From assembly GCA_022822685.1 (NCBI GenBank), contig JAJEAQ010000619.1, positions 1-7,838 of the forward strand: a DNA stretch of 7,838 bases, in the 5' to 3' direction. Positions 1 through 5,895 of this stretch are shown here, one piece after another. Source of the stretch: Trichodesmium sp. jk18x7bins.61 (GTDB taxonomy: Bacteria; Cyanobacteriota; Cyanobacteriia; Cyanobacteriales; Microcoleaceae). The stretch's first letter is position 1. Each line of letters begins with the position of its first letter. The notes beneath the pieces were generated by a model. It had not been told where the DNA came from. It worked only from the letters and a program-made list of their open reading frames with translations, and did no database searches. The position numbers and the translations under genes were made by a program.

Positions 1-1
1 A

Positions 2-223
2 GTAGGACGGAATAAATGGAAGCACGAAAGTGGATACCATCGACGCTCACTATCTGTTAGCTCCGCATTCCGTAGGAAAACCACAATGTTTCGTTTGAAA
101 GTTCTGTTTGGGGGGAAGTTGCGCAGACGTTTCATGTCGCGCAGCGAAAAATCTGATGAGTCTTGCAGTGGAGTTGTTTATAGAACCCCTGCAGGTGTAA
201 AATCAGCCGAGCAAGGTAGCTAG
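2..223 (+). pseudogene. C-terminal remnant of IS5/IS4-type DDE transposase (partial, left edge)
   Basis: The frame beginning at base 2 stays open to a TAG at 221-223. It encodes a piece reading WKHESGYHRRSLS, then TTMFRLKVLFGGKLRRR. The pattern W-K-x-x-SGYHRRS followed by M/F-F-R-x-K-x-x-FG-x-x-L-x-x-R is what I know from the C-terminal end of IS5/IS4-superfamily DDE transposases; in related proteins a Glu (final acid of the DDE triad) follows the HRRS stretch. Here that Glu is not visible: about seven extra residues (VSSAFRR) separate SLS from KTTMFRLK, which suggests a roughly 20-bp insertion. After LRRR the similarity fades. The 5' part lies outside the window. The call rests on motif memory, not on a search, and the fragment is surely non-functional. 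Confidence 0.55.
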
Positions 224-291
224 TATATCAAGTAATTTCAGGCCTTGTAATGGCCTTGAAGAACTATTTATTCTATACCCCCCCGCTCGGT

Positions 292-316
292 AAACCCCCC
301 TCGCGGGCGGGGTTTT
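292..316 (+). terminator. GC-rich hairpin followed by TTTT, terminator-like
   Basis: AAACCCC (292-298) pairs with GGGGTTT (309-315), and the right arm runs into TTTT. A competing pairing of CCCCGC (281-286) with GCGGGG (307-312) is also possible. It lies downstream of the transposase remnant on the same strand, so it could be that gene's terminator. The AAACCCC...GGGG arm style resembles the palindrome at 4283-4313, so it may instead be a mobile palindrome or an IS end. Confidence 0.45.
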
Positions 317-397
317 GATCAAACCAAGAAACTGTGAGGCTGATGATTAGGTAAGGAGATCTCAAATGGGTTCTATAGATGTAGGGATGATAATAAG

Positions 398-405
398 GCG
401 ATCGC
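398..405. repeat. HIP1 octamer GCGATCGC (one of seven in the window)
   Basis: The highly iterated palindrome HIP1 is characteristic of many cyanobacterial genomes. Further exact copies are at 3586-3593, 3880-3887, 4987-4994, 5544-5551, 5950-5957 and 7092-7099. Their density supports a cyanobacterial origin. The copies fall in genes, pseudogenes and intergenic DNA alike. Confidence 0.95.
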
Positions 406-555
406 CATTGTCATAAGCAATAGCAAGTTGTATACTTATACAACAAATCCGGAGAAAAAAACTCACAATCAATAAGGCAAAAACCCGAATCTGGCTGGTA
501 AATATTTGTGTAATTAGGCGGATTTGATCTAACTGATTTTTATCTTAAAAGTGCC

Positions 556-1491
556 ATGAAAATTTTCCTAGAATTTGTTGATTTTTTAGTAGCTATTAGC
601 GTTGTCCTGACTGCCGTTCAGGAGTATTTAGTAGTCAATAAGTTATGGACAAGAAAGCATGAAAAAAATATAGCAGAAAGTATCTCTGTATTGTCCATAA
701 GCTTAGGTTCTATGGTTTCTGTTTCCTTCCTTGCTAAGGCTATACTGCTTGGGCAATTTTCAATACTTCTGAGTTGTATGGTGAAGCTGATATCTTATAC
801 TACAAGATTTTCAGTTGGTATAGGTGTTTGGGTAAAGGAAAATCGGGGTCAAAATGTTTGGAAATTAGTTTTGAAAGCTTTTAATTTGGAGCGAAAAGAG
901 GCGAATGATTTAGTCAAGAGTTTAATTATGCCTACAGGAGCAAAGGAAATTTTGATTCTTCTCAGTAAAATAGCTGCGATTGATAATGAAATGCACAAAG
1001 AAGAAGTCAAGCTTTTACATGAGTTTGCATCCAAATGGAACATAGAACTTCCTGATTTAAAAACTGGTGAGGTTGAAGATATTACAAGTTTATTGGATGT
1101 TCGACAAGCGACAATCAACTATCTCAATACCTCTCCTCCTTCTGAGCAAGCTTCGCAGTTAATTGACTTGATAACCTTATTAGTTAAAGCTGATCATCAG
1201 ATTACAAAAGAAGAAGAACTTATACTTGCAGAATTAGGTGGAATGCTGAATGATTATACGAGTAAAAGTAATGAAAATGTAAAATTATACGAGGTTTTAA
1301 TTATCCCACAGAATGAATCTCAATTCATGACGATTCAAGAACTATTTAGCCAGCAGGTAGAAATAGTTAAAAGACGAGGAGGAAAAGTGGCTATAGTAGG
1401 TATATTTTATTCAGAGGATTATGCTGAAGCTATTAGCCAAAAATATATTAACTTAAGTTTATGCTCTATAGTTCATCGTTTTGCTGTTTAG
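556..1491 (+). CDS. Membrane-anchored TerB-like (tellurite-resistance-B fold) domain protein, function unknown
   Basis: A 311-residue protein with hydrophobic stretches at about residues 5-27 and 43-80, likely two or three membrane helices. A helical part with two acidic loops follows: DNEMHKEE (143-150) and ADHQITKEEE (212-221). Two such D-x-x-h-x-x-x-E-E half-repeats about 70 residues apart are the hallmark of TerB/DUF533-like domains, in which the acidic loops can bind metal. The last 65 residues or so (from LYEVLIIPQ) look like a separate small alpha/beta unit that I do not recognise. The reading frame is intact and ends with TAG. The upstream DNA (TTATCTTAAAAGTGCC) shows no good Shine-Dalgarno; I keep this ATG because no earlier in-frame start is evident and the hydrophobic N-terminus begins at once. 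It has no operon partner: upstream is a dead transposase and downstream a repeat cluster. A cytoplasmic TerB domain tethered to the inner or thylakoid membrane is inference, and no substrate can be named. Confidence 0.72.
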   Translation: MKIFLEFVDFLVAISVVLTAVQEYLVVNKLWTRKHEKNIAESISVLSISLGSMVSVSFLAKAILLGQFSILLSCMVKLISYTTRFSVGIGVWVKENRGQNVWKLVLKAFNLERKEANDLVKSLIMPTGAKEILILLSKIAAIDNEMHKEEVKLLHEFASKWNIELPDLKTGEVEDITSLLDVRQATINYLNTSPPSEQASQLIDLITLLVKADHQITKEEELILAELGGMLNDYTSKSNENVKLYEVLIIPQNESQFMTIQELFSQQVEIVKRRGGKVAIVGIFYSEDYAEAISQKYINLSLCSIVHRFAV

Positions 1492-1533
1492 GATCTCATT
1501 CAACCTTTACTTAAAAACGAAGTTTGAAAGCCC

Positions 1534-1569
1534 TGTGTTTTAACCTAGGGATGAAAACGCACATTTTTT
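1534..1569 (+). terminator. Possible intrinsic terminator of the TerB-like gene
   Basis: TGTGTTTT (1534-1541) pairs with AAAA (1554-1557) and CACA (1560-1563), with a CG bulge. Six T residues (1564-1569) follow directly. It lies 43 bp past the stop codon on the same strand. The stem is weak in GC, so the call is moderate. Confidence 0.4.
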
Positions 1570-1582
1570 AGTAGTAATATTT

Positions 1583-1634
1583 TGATATTTTTTCTTTAAG
1601 ATTTGCCCGCCCTACTTGTCTACATATAGTGTCA
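1583..1634. repeat. Partial third copy (right end) of the 135-bp repeat
   Basis: These 52 bases match 1728-1779 at 48 positions and include TTTGCCC(A/G)CCCTACTTG and the shared tail CTACATATAGTGTCA. The tail runs directly into the full copy that starts at 1632. The partial copy and copy A therefore form a truncated tandem with a period of about 145 bp. Confidence 0.85.
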
Positions 1635-1766
1635 CTGCCTAAGATCCTGATCTCGTCATTCAGCAAAGCGGAGTTGGTAGTATTGGTTAGCTCATGGGTA
1701 GGTGGGCAAATATCACTGATTTACTGTTGATATTTTTTCCTGAACATTTGCCCACCCTACTTGTCT
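1632..1766. repeat. 135-bp palindromic repeat, copy A (MITE/REP-like)
   Basis: It matches copy B (1993-2127) at 128 of 135 positions with no gaps. The right half folds into a long hairpin: GTAGGTGGGCAAAT (1698-1711) with ATTTGCCCACCCTAC (1746-1760, one extra C), and an inner stem AAATATCA (1708-1715) with TGATATTT (1728-1735). No reading frame is present. Size, internal palindrome and local copy number fit a non-autonomous mobile palindromic element, but I cannot see defined terminal repeats or target duplications. Confidence 0.85.
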
Positions 1767-1797
1767 ACATATAGTGTCATATCAAGTCGCATTAATT

Positions 1798-1864
1798 AAC
1801 CATAATGTAGGGACGTTGCATGCAACGTCCCTGCAGGTTCCCAGAAGCAAGGTTTATTATGGTT
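1798..1864. repeat. Nested palindromic element with a perfect 22-bp core
   Basis: The core at 1810-1831 (GGGACGTTGCA plus its reverse complement) is perfectly self-complementary. With one mismatch the symmetry extends to 1806-1835 (TGTA...TGCA). A separate 9-bp inverted repeat, AACCATAAT (1798-1806) and ATTATGGTT (1856-1864), encloses it. ACGTTGCATGCAACGT-type palindromes are, from memory, common dispersed repeats between genes in Nostocales. A 22-bp palindrome can extrude as a cruciform or fold as RNA, but it lacks a T-tract, so I do not call it a terminator. Confidence 0.85.
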
Positions 1865-1992
1865 GTTCAATGATATGAAATCCGGTTGATTAGACATTGC
1901 AAGTAGCAGGTTACAGTTACCAGAGGAGACCAAGTTTATTCCTAGCTGCATCTACATATATTATATAACCAGATTCTATATGAGACATGATA

Positions 1993-2127
1993 TCACTGCG
2001 TAAGGTCATGCTCTCGTCATTCAGCAAAGCCGAGTTGGTAGTATTGTTTAGCTCATGGGTAGGTGGGCAAATATCACTGATTTACGGTTGATATTTTTTC
2101 CTGAACATTTGCCCACCCTACTTGTCT
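1993..2127. repeat. 135-bp palindromic repeat, copy B
   Basis: Second full copy of the element at 1632-1766, in the same orientation, with seven substitutions. Its hairpin arms lie at 2059-2072 and 2107-2121. The copy ends at TTGTCT; the tail ACATATAGTGTCA found after the other two copies is missing here. It ends 87 bp past the 3' end of aspS, so aspS read-through transcripts would fold it. Confidence 0.85.
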
Positions 2128-2143
2128 ATCTACTTAAAAGGGC

Positions 2144-2160
2144 GGGAGTAATATGCTCCC
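2144..2160 (-). terminator. Possible terminator of aspS
   Basis: Read on the minus strand, GGGAG (2160-2156) and CTCCC (2148-2144) form a 5-bp stem around a 7-base loop. It is followed by GCCC and TTTT (2140-2137). It lies about 55 bp past the aspS stop codon. The short stem and the GCCC spacer make it a weak terminator at best. Confidence 0.35.
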
Positions 2161-2214
2161 ACTACCATAAAATTGAATCTTGACAAAGCACTACTACTGT
2201 TGAGTTAATCTTAA

Positions 2215-4002
2215 CTAAGACTTGGGCTTAGAAACTGAACTAACGTGCAATTCTTCCAACTGCTTCTTATCAACCTCAGAAGGTGCAAGAGTTAACAAAC
2301 ACCTGGCCTGTTGAGTCTTCGGAAACGCAATCACATCTCGAATCGACTCTTCACCTGCTAATAACATCACCAAGCGATCTAACCCATAAGCAATACCACC
2401 ATGGGGAGGGGTACCATATTCAAATGCTTCCAACAAAAAGCCAAACTTACTATTAGCTTCCTCACTGGATAAACTAATGGCATCAAATACCTTCTCCTGC
2501 ACATCTCGTTGATGTATCCGCAGACTGCCACCACCGACTTCATAACCATTAAATACCAAATCATAAGCCTGTGCCCGCGCTGTCTTCACATCATTCAAGT
2601 CATCTGGGTTAGGTGCGGTAAAGGGGTGGTGCAAGGCTTCCAACCGCTTTTCCTCTTCATTCCATTCAAACATGGGGAAATCTGTCACCCACAATAAACT
2701 AATTTTGTTGCGGTCAATCAATCCTAACTCCTCACCTACTACTAACCGCAAACGGTCTAAGGTTTTGTTCACAGTATTCACATCATCTGCAACGAATAAT
2801 AGTAAATGACCTGGTTTAGCATCAGTGCGTTGTAGCAACTCCTGTTTTTGTTCGTCAGTAAAGTTGTCTTTAATCGCCCCAATAGTATCTATTTTACCTC
2901 CCGCTTTGACGCGAATGTAAGCTAAACCTTTTGCTCCAGTTTCACTTGCTTCTTGAAACAAATCGCCACCTGGTTTGATTCTGACATTGGAGATGGCATC
3001 ATTACCTCCAGGGATAGGCAACACTTTCACCATCCCACCAGCAGCAACTGCACCAGAAAATACTTTTACACCGGAGTCTTTGACTAAGTCGGAGACATCT
3101 ACTAACTCTAAGCCAAAGCGGGTATCGGGTTTATCTGTACCGTAACGATCCATTGCTTCTGCATAAGTCAAGCGTGGGAATGGTAGGGGCAAATCTAGAC
3201 CTTTGACTTTCTGGAAGATATACCCCATCAACTGCTCGTTTAATTGGAGGATTTCATCTTGAGACATGAAACTCATTTCCATGTCTAACTGAGTAAATTC
3301 TGGTTGTCTATCTGCTCGTAAGTCTTCATCTCGGAAACAACGAGCGATTTGATAGTAGCGGTCAAAACCAGAAACCATCAGCATTTGTTTGAATAGTTGG
3401 GGGGATTGGGGTAGGGCAAACCATTCGCCAGCATGAACGCGGCTAGGAACCAGATAATCCCTTGCCCCTTCAGGAGTGGAGCGAGTCAGAATTGGGGTTT
3501 CGATTTCAATGAAGTTTTGTTCGTCTTCTAGGAAACGGCGTATCGCTTTGATGACTTCATGGCGGAGTTGTAGGTTGCGAGTCATGCGATCGCGTCTCAA
3601 GTCTAAATACCGATATTTGAGTCGCAAGTCTTCGCGTACTGATTCTGCTTCACTGGTGGAAACTTGAAATGGCAGTTGCTTACCAAAACTATTGAGTATT
3701 AAAATGTCATCGGCGTAGATTTCGACTTCGCCTGTTGGGAGTTTAGGGTTGAGAGATTCTTCAGGGCGACAACTAACTCTACCTGTGATTTGCACAACAT
3801 ATTCGTTGCGAATATCGCCAGCTATTCGATAGGATTCGGGGGTGCGCTCTGGATTACTCACTACTTGGACAATACCTGTGCGATCGCGCAAATCAAAAAA
3901 AATTACGCCCCCATGATCGCGACGACGGTCTACCCATCCACAGAGGTTAACAGTTTCTCCAATATCATTACTTTTTACTTGGCCGCAATAATGGGTTCGC
4001 AT
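2215..4002 (-). CDS. aspS: Aspartyl-tRNA synthetase
   Basis: Class IIb aminoacyl-tRNA synthetase that charges tRNA-Asp with aspartate using ATP in the cytoplasm. The 595-residue length is typical of bacterial AspRS. Visible in order: the N-terminal OB-fold anticodon-binding domain (about 1-105, with CGWVDRRRDHGGVIF), class II motif 1 around FIEIETPILTRSTPEGARDY (164-183), the aspartate-site segment QSPQLFKQ (199-206), motif 2 FRDEDLRADRQPEFTQLDME (223-242), the bacterial GAD insertion (about 290-430), and motif 3 GIAYGLDRL (536-544). All hallmark residues are present and the frame is unbroken. The start at MRTHYCGQ matches the usual cyanobacterial N-terminus; no clear Shine-Dalgarno precedes it, only AT-rich DNA. 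It appears monocistronic. Some bacterial AspRSs also charge tRNA-Asn when AsnRS is absent; I cannot decide that here. Confidence 0.98.
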   Translation of the reverse strand: MRTHYCGQVKSNDIGETVNLCGWVDRRRDHGGVIFFDLRDRTGIVQVVSNPERTPESYRIAGDIRNEYVVQITGRVSCRPEESLNPKLPTGEVEIYADDILILNSFGKQLPFQVSTSEAESVREDLRLKYRYLDLRRDRMTRNLQLRHEVIKAIRRFLEDEQNFIEIETPILTRSTPEGARDYLVPSRVHAGEWFALPQSPQLFKQMLMVSGFDRYYQIARCFRDEDLRADRQPEFTQLDMEMSFMSQDEILQLNEQLMGYIFQKVKGLDLPLPFPRLTYAEAMDRYGTDKPDTRFGLELVDVSDLVKDSGVKVFSGAVAAGGMVKVLPIPGGNDAISNVRIKPGGDLFQEASETGAKGLAYIRVKAGGKIDTIGAIKDNFTDEQKQELLQRTDAKPGHLLLFVADDVNTVNKTLDRLRLVVGEELGLIDRNKISLLWVTDFPMFEWNEEEKRLEALHHPFTAPNPDDLNDVKTARAQAYDLVFNGYEVGGGSLRIHQRDVQEKVFDAISLSSEEANSKFGFLLEAFEYGTPPHGGIAYGLDRLVMLLAGEESIRDVIAFPKTQQARCLLTLAPSEVDKKQLEELHVSSVSKPKS

Positions 4003-4087
4003 AATTATTTAGTCATAAATTTAGTTGAATTATAAATTCTATCATTATATTTACTAGGATGCCCAGTGTAAATAATTGATAATTTTT

Positions 4088-4109
4088 AAGTTAAATTTCG
4101 ATTTAACTT
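4088..4109. other. Perfect 9-bp stem with TTCG loop
   Basis: AAGTTAAAT (4088-4096), TTCG (4097-4100), ATTTAACTT (4101-4109). The stem is perfect and the UUCG-type loop would stabilise an RNA hairpin despite the AT-rich stem. No T-run follows on the plus strand. It lies 86 bp upstream of aspS (transcribed leftward) and just ahead of the tnpB remnant, so it could be a 5'-leader structure of aspS or part of the mobile-element flank. No role can be assigned. Confidence 0.5.
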
Positions 4110-4189
4110 GCTTGGCCGGAAGTCCCGCGTTATCTTGCAAGAGAAGGTTGGGATGAAAGCCAATGTTATTTATTAAGTAAACCCTGATT

Positions 4190-4542
4190 CTAAAGAAATG
4201 TTCACAACAGCTTTAGAGTCACGTTGTAGAAGGTATGGAGTTCAATTAATCGTGCGTCAATCCAGCTTTTACGAGTGTGATTTTAAACCCCGCCCTTCAG
4301 GGCGAGGTCTTAATATGGCTAAATATGGACTAAATAGTGGCACTGCTGCTGCTTTAGTTATTGGTCGTAGAGTTTTAAATTTATCAGAAAAAATCCCACA
4401 GTGCTTGTTAATATGGGAGGATGTTAACAAGCATGATTGGAGTCATTGGCGACGAGTTGCTAGTTTTATTAAACAGCATCGTATCCAACGGACTCAACTT
4501 TTTCAATGGAAGAAAGCCCGCTTAGGGAATCCTCACCCATGA
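4190..4542 (+). pseudogene. 3' remnant of an IS200/IS605-type TnpB-related gene
   Basis: The frame encodes FTTALESRCRRYGVQLIV, then KYGLNSGTAAALVIGRRVLN and LSEKIPQ. From memory these match the C-terminal part of TnpB-related (IS605 OrfB-like) proteins, which read ALESRCRRYGVQ-h-h-x-x-NPAFTSVIG, then YGLNSGTAAALVIARR-x-L-x-h-SE. TnpB proteins are RNA-guided nucleases encoded by IS200/IS605 elements. Only about the last third remains; the 5' part with the first catalytic acid of RuvC is gone and the upstream DNA is AT-rich filler. After SSF (to 4269) one extra T (4270) shifts the expected TSVI (ACG AGT GTG ATT, 4271-4282) out of frame. A palindrome of about 32 bp (4283-4314) follows, and the original frame resumes at ATG (4315). 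The frame therefore stays open but encodes a nonsense segment, YECDFKPRPSGRGLN. It ends at TGA 4540-4542 inside a small hairpin. Surely inactive. Confidence 0.7.
4283..4313. repeat. Palindromic insertion inside the tnpB remnant
   Basis: CGCCC (4291-4295) and GGGCG (4300-4304) pair around a TTCA loop. Outer pairing continues imperfectly through ACCC/AGGT to a TTAA at each end (4283-4286, 4310-4313 region). It separates codons for TSVI from MAKYGLNSG, residues that should be nearly adjacent in the parent protein, so it looks inserted. The CCCGCCC-TTCA-GGGCG style resembles the subterminal hairpins of IS200/IS605 elements. Confidence 0.65.
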
Positions 4543-4550
4543 GTTATGGG
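4536..4550 (+). other. Hairpin at the 3' end of the tnpB remnant, possible IS right-end structure
   Basis: CCCAT (4536-4540), loop GAGTT, ATGGG (4546-4550). It overlaps the stop codon and is preceded by GGGAATCC. IS200/IS605 elements end in subterminal hairpins just past tnpB, so this may mark the old right end, but the exact boundary cannot be placed. Confidence 0.35.
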
Positions 4551-4643
4551 CGGAACATGAACTTTCCATGCAAGTACACATTGAAACGGGTGAGTAGTGA
4601 AATCATTTGCAGTCACCGATGGCCAATGTCTAGCTTTGTCTAG

Positions 4644-5515
4644 TTTTCAAGAAGGTGTTCCCAGGATGATATGTTTTCTCTAATAGAAGCCTTGCTGCTG
4701 TCGCGAACTCCCTGTAGCAGCCCAATGATTATGATTTGTTTAGGCCATCAACTAGCTGCAGAATGTCATGTACGCTTATTGCGGAAAGCAGTAGCAGAAG
4801 TTTTGAGTATGGCCTCTTGGGAGGGTGATACGGAAAGAGACGCCTTACCTTTTATTTAGGATGTCTGTGAAAAAATCAATTCTATAGGAGAAAACCTACC
4901 TATTGTAAAACGCGATGGTAGGGTAGTTGCTCAAGGGTGGAATGACCAAAACTTTGCTGTAGTTCTCAATGAAGAGAAAGAAATAGGCGATCGCTACTTA
5001 TTGCCATATCAAACCCCTAGCCCCAAAGAATCAAAGATTCCTATAGAACTACTCAAAGCCCATGATGTGATGGCGAATGAGTTTTCCGGAATCATCGATA
5101 CCATGATTCTCCAGTATGAAAGCGATATCAACATTGCCATGTTCCACTCTGATGAGGTGAACGAAGAAGCCATCCTTTTCGTCAACTGGGCATACATGAT
5201 GCTCCACGATGCACTAGTTCCCTATCGCTATGTAGTAGTTAATAGCCCTCTTTCTTGGCTATTACGATTGCCTTATTCAGTGGAAATCTTGGCTTCTACT
5301 AAAACGGATGGTGGAGAGATTTTAACGGAATGCTCTTGTACCTGCATCAACTACAAAGATTTTAAAACCAAGCAAGTTAGGCGTTCTTTTACTTGTCAGT
5401 ACTTTCGGAACTGCGAGAAATGGGCAAACGTCCGCCTGCATCCTATGCAGAGCTAAAACAAAGTGACGGTATCCGCTTGTTGGCAAGGTGGCTCTACGAA
5501 GGAATGCAGGAATAG
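4644..5515 (+). pseudogene. Class I glutamine-amidotransferase-like protein, decayed (amber stop, frameshift, lost HPE)
   Basis: From 4644 one frame runs through FSLIEALL and MICLGHQLAAECHVRLL. The latter is the nucleophile elbow of class I glutamine amidotransferases, with the catalytic Cys codon at 4737-4739. The frame meets TAG at 4857-4859 and continues in the same frame from 4860 (DVCEKINSIGENLP...) to RRSFTCQY (5379-5402). Related enzymes read QYHPE there, and His and Glu complete the triad. Here an indel removes HPE and shifts the frame. The true C-terminus, LSELREMGKRPPASYAELKQ to YEGMQE, resumes in another frame from 5402 and stops at TAG 5513-5515. The N-terminal third is missing: frame 0 is closed by TAG at 4641, and FQEGV in another frame (4645-4659) hints at one more shift. 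Live relatives release ammonia from glutamine for an attached or partner synthetase, but this subfamily is uncharacterised to my knowledge. The rest of the sequence is well kept, so the decay is recent. It lies directly after the tnpB remnant. Confidence 0.8.
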
Positions 5516-5667
5516 AAGAATTAATTCCAGATTCAGTCAAGTCGCGATCGCTTTTCCGGATTAGATCAGGAATTATGCATTTACGCTACATATAGCCTAC
5601 TAATTGGTCAATATTTCCAACATAATCACTATAGATAGTGCTATTGTGTAAGTCCTGTATATATAGG

Positions 5668-5755
5668 TTTTGACATACTCCCGACACTGGCTTAAGGCTA
5701 GCTGCACGGGATTCTTCAACTCCCTGCGGTCTTCCCAAGACTCAAGAGACAAGAG
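5668..5755 (-). mobile_element. Remnant of an IS200/IS605-type right end (with possible tnpB tail)
   Basis: TTTTGACATACTCCCG, then an imperfect palindrome (CTGGCTTAAGGCTAG) and CGGGATTCTTCAACTCCC. TTTTGACATACTCCC...GGGATTC is, from memory, the terminal motif of many cyanobacterial IS200/IS605 tnpB elements read from outside in. CCCG (5680-5683) and CGGG (5707-5710) form the outer stem. On the minus strand the adjacent bases could encode a tnpB tail containing GRPQGVEESRAAS. No further part of the element is visible, so this is an orphan end. Confidence 0.5.
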
Positions 5756-5782
5756 GCAAAAGTCAGACTAGAATTGGCTTTG

Positions 5783-5821
5783 AATCCCCCACGCTAATTT
5801 TTAAAATTGGTGGGGGATTTT
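5783..5821. terminator. Strong hairpin between convergent genes, probable bidirectional terminator
   Basis: AATCCCCCAC (5783-5792) and GTGGGGGATT (5810-5819) form a perfect 10-bp stem. Inside it AATTTT and AAAATT (5796-5808) can pair further. On the plus strand the stem runs into TTTT (5818-5821); on the minus strand only ATT follows the G/C part. It lies past the GATase pseudogene (+) and past the stop of the 128-residue gene (-), as expected for a shared terminator. Confidence 0.65.
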
Positions 5822-5895
5822 ATGCGCCACCATACGCCGTCCCTCTTGCCTGTTGCTTTTAACCGAATGGGTTCTATAAGTTTTGGCTCTGATTA

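Larger units (their letters stand above)
224..555. other. Intergenic stretch without a recognisable gene
   Basis: Apart from the hairpin at 292-316 and a HIP1 octamer at 398-405, I see no conserved reading frame here. A short direct repeat GGCCTT-GTAAT-GGCCTT lies at 241-257. The promoter of the downstream TerB-like gene must lie in the 3' half, but I cannot pick out a convincing -35/-10 pair. No strong Shine-Dalgarno sequence precedes the ATG at 556. Confidence 0.6.
1492..2214. other. Gene-free repeat cluster between the convergent TerB-like gene and aspS
   Basis: About 720 bp with no credible coding frame. It holds a possible terminator, one partial and two full 135-bp repeats, the nested palindrome at 1798-1864 and the aspS-side hairpin at 2144-2160. 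The two flanking genes converge on it, so it needs no promoters and can tolerate insertions. The segment 1865-1992 shows nothing further that I recognise. Confidence 0.8.
5516..5895. other. Intergenic region between convergent GATase pseudogene and small helical gene
   Basis: No coding frame is supported. It contains a HIP1 octamer, a tight palindrome CACTAT-AG-ATAGTG (5627-5640), an IS605-type end remnant from 5668 and the strong hairpin at 5783-5819. Between 5720 and 5780 and between 5822 and 5895 I see nothing else. Confidence 0.7.

Noticed and set aside
849..1118. 89-codon minus-strand frame inside the TerB-like gene
   Set aside because: It lies wholly inside an intact gene with clear family features on the other strand. 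Its translation is Ser/Leu-rich with no recognisable motif, typical of antisense shadow.
1583..2127. CRISPR array from the repeated blocks
   Set aside because: Only two and a half copies of 135-145 bp, no short regular repeats with unique spacers, and no cas genes.
2181..2211. Sigma-70-like promoter (TTGACA ... TTAATC)
   Set aside because: The spacer is about 19 bp, the -10 is poor, and no plus-strand gene follows; it would fire into the 3' end of aspS.
3790..4035. 81-codon plus-strand frame over the aspS 5' end
   Set aside because: Antisense to conserved aspS codons, with no Shine-Dalgarno or known motif.
4857..4859. Amber codon read as pyrrolysine or another recoding event
   Set aside because: No recoding machinery is expected in cyanobacteria, and the same gene has lost its HPE motif and its frame, so simple decay explains the stop.
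5001..5456. Reading the amidotransferase 3' part as an independent 151-residue gene starting at TTG
   Set aside because: The same frame continues upstream without a break to 4860 and, across one TAG, to the GATase nucleophile motif. Downstream the family C-terminus continues in another frame. It is a fragment, not a gene.
5322..5540. 72-codon minus-strand frame
   Set aside because: Antisense to the recognisable amidotransferase remnant, with no coding features.
5670..5676. TTGACA as a -35 element
   Set aside because: It is part of the IS605-type terminal motif TTTTGACATACTCCC, and no gene lies downstream on that strand.
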